8,697 nt of DNA from Bacteriovorax stolpii (GTDB taxonomy: Bacteria; Bdellovibrionota; Bacteriovoracia; Bacteriovoracales; Bacteriovoracaceae). This document shows, piece after piece, positions 6,923-8,697 of this stretch. The stretch covers positions 1-8,697 of the forward strand of contig CAMDDI010000145.1 of the NCBI GenBank assembly GCA_945890905.1, written 5' to 3'. Positions within the stretch are counted from its first letter, which is position 1. Each line of letters starts with the position of its first letter. The position numbers and the translations under genes are program-made. A model generated the notes under the pieces. It saw nothing but the letters and a program-made list of their open reading frames with translations. It did not search any database and had not been told where the DNA came from.

Positions 6923-7284
6923 GAATCTATCCCTTAAAAATTATTGCTTTCTATTTTGGTTGCCTCGGTTGCTACCTAATTCAGTCCTACTTGTTCTGGA
7001 CTCCAGTTTCTGCAGCGGCCAGTATGGGTCTTGTGGGATCCTTTCTTCACTTTCCTAAAATGTATGAGAAAAAGGGACTCCATTCCGCTATCTACGCGGG
7101 AGCTTTTGCGGGCATGGCCTCAAGACAAATACTCGAAGGCCCACTTCATGTTTTAATAGCTTCGGTCATTGGAGGTATTACGTATGTCTTACTTAAGCCT
7201 TATTTTAATGGCTTTGCAGGGAAACTAGGTTTAATAGCGTTCATGAGCACTCTCACTCTTTTTATAGCTAAGAGTCTCTTGTGA
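6919..7284 (+). CDS. Small membrane protein A, paralog of the next gene
   Basis: A 121-residue polytopic membrane protein of no family I recognise, with about four hydrophobic segments (around 6-29, 30-46, 54-68 with Gly/Ala, and 75-92 plus 100-119). It aligns without large gaps to the following gene. Shared positions are FG near 13, LI near 20, VSA near 30, GL.SAI..G (53-61), IL (71-72), PY..G..G.LG..AF.S (94-110). The two therefore come from one duplicated ancestor. The start is GTG within a GTGA overlap with the yihY stop and lacks a clear ribosome binding site, so it probably depends on translation of yihY. Charged residues are few and cluster at KMYEKKG (47-53), a likely loop. Transport or scaffold roles are possible but unproven. 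Confidence 0.8.
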   Translation: MRIYPLKIIAFYFGCLGCYLIQSYLFWTPVSAAASMGLVGSFLHFPKMYEKKGLHSAIYAGAFAGMASRQILEGPLHVLIASVIGGITYVLLKPYFNGFAGKLGLIAFMSTLTLFIAKSLL

Positions 7285-7655
7285 TTTTTGCCATTATTTT
7301 TTTGTGCTCTCAGTTTGGCTCTCAAGTAACCCGTCGTCTCATCGATACCTCAGGGCAAGGTGCCATCAGAGTTTCTGCACTCTCCACTCTCACATTCACA
7401 CTTCTCTTAAACATTTTGGGATTGAGTTATTCAGGTTTACCTTCTGCTATATTTCTTGGTTCTTCATTTTTGGGAATGAGTGAAGATCATATCCTTTCTT
7501 CGCGAGACCTAGTTTGGGCCAGTGGTATTTTTAGTCTGATTTTTTATTATGTTCTACCTTACAATCAGGGACTAGGCGGAGCTCTGGGGACTTCAGCCTT
7601 TATATCTTGTTTCATCATTTATCAGATTAAGAAAAACTATATCCCGAAACCTTGA
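7281..7655 (+). CDS. Small membrane protein B, paralog of the preceding gene
   Basis: A 124-residue polytopic membrane protein of unknown family, again about four hydrophobic segments (1-12, 31-50, 52-66, 76-92 and 100-116). It carries the same landmarks as its neighbour at nearly the same residue numbers: QFG (11-13), LI (20-21), VSA (31-33), GLPSAIFLG (52-60), GM....IL (65-72) and PYNQGLGGALGTSAFIS (93-109). Between them the two differ mostly in loop charges: here RR (18-19) and a basic C-terminus KKNYIPKP. The GTG start sits in a GTGA overlap with the preceding stop, with AAGAG six bases upstream. Tight coupling of two paralogs of equal length suggests a heteromeric membrane complex, possibly with YihY. 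It is the last gene of the operon. Confidence 0.8.
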   Translation: MIFAIIFLCSQFGSQVTRRLIDTSGQGAIRVSALSTLTFTLLLNILGLSYSGLPSAIFLGSSFLGMSEDHILSSRDLVWASGIFSLIFYYVLPYNQGLGGALGTSAFISCFIIYQIKKNYIPKP

Positions 7656-7955
7656 TTACTCTTCAAACTGGCACTTCTCTTCAGGGGAACGAATGATAAT
7701 CAACTAGTAATTTTTAACCAGTCAAGTTTTCTTTCATGTGCTGCGGAATGTACATTGCTCGCAATCCATACTGTTCTGATCTCTATTATTTGATCCGAGA
7801 AAATTACCGACAAGTTTTTTCTCAAAGAGAAATTCTTGGAACACATCTACCTTTTCATGTTGAGCGCTAATTCGGGCCATCGTTTTTTGAACAACTTTAT
7901 AAAAAGGTCTCAAGTAAACGTAGCTAATTCGATTGCCCTTTTATAGAGTCTCCCC
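7656..7955 (+). other. 300-bp intergenic region with a decayed frame
   Basis: This gap separates the membrane-protein operon from the β-barrel gene. It holds the transposase-like remnant described separately (7736-7890). It also has AT-rich stretches near 7700-7730 and 7885-7905. I see no convincing hairpin-plus-T-run terminator after 7655 and no clean -35/-10 pair for the downstream gene, although one or the other should exist here. Confidence 0.5.
7736..7890 (+). pseudogene. Possible remnant of an IS91-type transposase N-terminus
   Basis: A 44-codon frame from ATG 7736 to TAA 7868 encodes a peptide containing MYIARNPYCSDLYYLIRENY and, after QVFSQREILGTH, LPFHVER. The pattern (Pro-rich start, L-Y-x-L-I/V-x-x-x-x-x-x-F, then LPxFVER) resembles the N-terminus of IS91-family transposases just before their zinc-binding region. 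Past the stop, another frame (7864-7890) continues with LIRAIVF where the family would have EFRxFLxCG, then meets TGA. That fits one frameshift and a second lesion. The zinc finger, catalytic domain and element ends are all absent. The match is from remembered motif shape only. It could instead be a small gene of unknown function. Confidence 0.4.
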
Positions 7956-8642
7956 ATGAACATTATGCACTTTCTTGTCTTTCTTTTCTTTCTCAGCGGG
8001 GGAATGGCGAAGGGACAATCTCTCATAGTGGGGATTCCGAGCTCCGACGTGACACCAAAAGACAAGAAGGCGATCGCCTTCGAACTCCAGAGTGACAAGT
8101 CCAAAAAATTCGGTGATCAGCTCTCGGGCTTTGTTTTTTCAACCTATGGTGTTTCTGATTCTTTGGAAGTTGGTGCGAGTGTGCTCAATCTATCAAACAC
8201 CTCTCGAAATTCAAACGATTCGCTAATCCTTGGTTACAAGAAAAACTTCAATCTCAAAGAATCAAGCTCAGTAAAATTTGTGGGTGCGATCGGTCAGATG
8301 GCCGGGCCGAGCCTTGTGGGAGAAGCCCTGGCGCACTGGCACTATGCTCTAGTTTCTCAGGAGCTTCGAGCTTTAAGCTTACGCTTCACTCAGGGACTTA
8401 GCTACGCCAACCGCTCGGTTTATGGTCAGAATGTACCAAGTATAATGCTGGGCCTTGAGCACCGTTGGACAGATAAGTGGATGGGCGTGATAGACTGGTA
8501 CTCGGGCGACCACGACTATGCTGCCGCCATCTACGCAATCCAGTATCGGCCAGTTCACGCGTTGCTAGCTTTCTTAGGCTGGAAACAACCCAACTACAAG
8601 TCCACTGGTTCAGTGATGACAGAGATCGCCTACGAGTTCTAG
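7956..8642 (+). CDS. Predicted outer-membrane β-barrel protein
   Basis: A 228-residue exported protein. It has a signal peptide MNIMHFLVFLFFLSGGMAKG with likely cleavage after AKG (about residue 20), then alternating polar/hydrophobic strands typical of a β-barrel: AIAFELQSDK (39-48), LSGFVFSTYGVSDSLEVGASV (56-76), SLILGYKKNFNL (89-100), VKFVGAIGQ (106-114), ALSLRFTQGLSYA (139-151), SIMLGLEHRW (162-171) and VIDWYSGDHDYAAAIYAIQYR (178-198). The last strand, VMTEIAYEF, ends in Phe, the usual β-barrel assembly signal. The size would suit an 8- to 10-strand barrel. I do not recognise the family; the substrate or role is unknown. ATG 7956 is chosen over ATG 7965 because only the former has purines (TAGAG) at a workable distance. 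It stands alone, without an adjacent operon partner. Confidence 0.75.
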   Translation: MNIMHFLVFLFFLSGGMAKGQSLIVGIPSSDVTPKDKKAIAFELQSDKSKKFGDQLSGFVFSTYGVSDSLEVGASVLNLSNTSRNSNDSLILGYKKNFNLKESSSVKFVGAIGQMAGPSLVGEALAHWHYALVSQELRALSLRFTQGLSYANRSVYGQNVPSIMLGLEHRWTDKWMGVIDWYSGDHDYAAAIYAIQYRPVHALLAFLGWKQPNYKSTGSVMTEIAYEF

Positions 8643-8697
8643 CGTTCTTGCATAAAACAATCTCATAAAATTCAACGAATCTGGCATAAAGCTGAGG
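8643..8697. other. AT-rich right-edge segment with three CATAAA motifs
   Basis: This is non-coding as far as visible. CATAAA occurs at 8651-8656, 8664-8669 and 8685-8690, the last two each preceded by AATCT, giving an imperfect direct repeat. It could be promoter DNA of a gene beyond the window. No terminator hairpin follows the β-barrel gene within it. Confidence 0.25.

Noticed and set aside
6870..7058. Plus-strand frame overlapping the yihY end and membrane protein A
   Set aside because: It is out of frame with both real genes and ends early. The paralogy with membrane protein B supports the 6919 frame instead.
7703..7722. ACTAGT...ACCAGT imperfect inverted repeat with T-rich loop after the plus-strand operon
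   Set aside because: The six-base stem has a mismatch in the middle and no following T-run, so it is not a credible terminator.
7942..7947. TATAGA as -10 box of the β-barrel gene
   Set aside because: It is too close to the ATG at 7956 unless the message is leaderless, and no -35 lies at the right distance.
7910..8104. Minus-strand frame across the start of the β-barrel gene
   Set aside because: It is antisense to a gene with a clear signal peptide and barrel pattern. The 8477-8668 plus frame is likewise an out-of-frame shadow of the same gene.
1..8697. CRISPR arrays, tRNA or rRNA genes, riboswitches, intact insertion sequences
   Set aside because: No regularly spaced repeats, tRNA-like cloverleaf or conserved rRNA sequence, and no complete transposase or terminal inverted repeats were seen by eye.

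Overview
The window looks like chromosomal DNA from a Gram-negative bacterium of moderate-to-low GC. A C-terminal aromatic β-barrel protein, a lipoprotein-type signal peptide, a YceF-type Maf protein, an SrkA kinase and a YihY-type membrane protein all point that way. The gene mix and tight packing would suit a Bdellovibrionota/Bacteriovorax-like organism. That placement is inference from protein style, not from any search.

Left half, minus strand, read from 4410 down to 160: ROK-family sugar kinase, a 103-aa unknown protein, YceF/Maf nucleotide pyrophosphatase, an exported PhoD-like phosphatase, and the SrkA stress-response kinase. The first three genes are joined by 4-bp stop/start overlaps (ATGA, GTGA) and the last two by 9 bp, so this reads as one operon. 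A further minus-strand gene enters at the left edge (75 down to 1); only its signal peptide and ribosome binding site are visible.

A short divergent intergenic region (4411-4493) holds a good plus-strand -10 box and a 12-codon upstream frame. It leads into a plus-strand operon (4494-7655): a protein resembling the bacterial archaeo-eukaryotic release-factor-like (baeRF) family, a γ-carbonic-anhydrase-like hexapeptide protein, a YihY/BrkB-family membrane protein, and two small membrane proteins. The last two are divergent paralogs of each other and are chained to YihY by GTGA overlaps. This YihY plus paired-membrane-protein cassette is the most interesting undescribed-looking unit in the window.

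Right end: a 300-bp gap (7656-7955) contains a short decayed frame resembling the N-terminus of an IS91-type transposase. It is followed by a monocistronic outer-membrane β-barrel protein (7956-8642) and about 55 bp of AT-rich DNA. I found no tRNA, rRNA, CRISPR array, intact insertion sequence or convincing intrinsic terminator.
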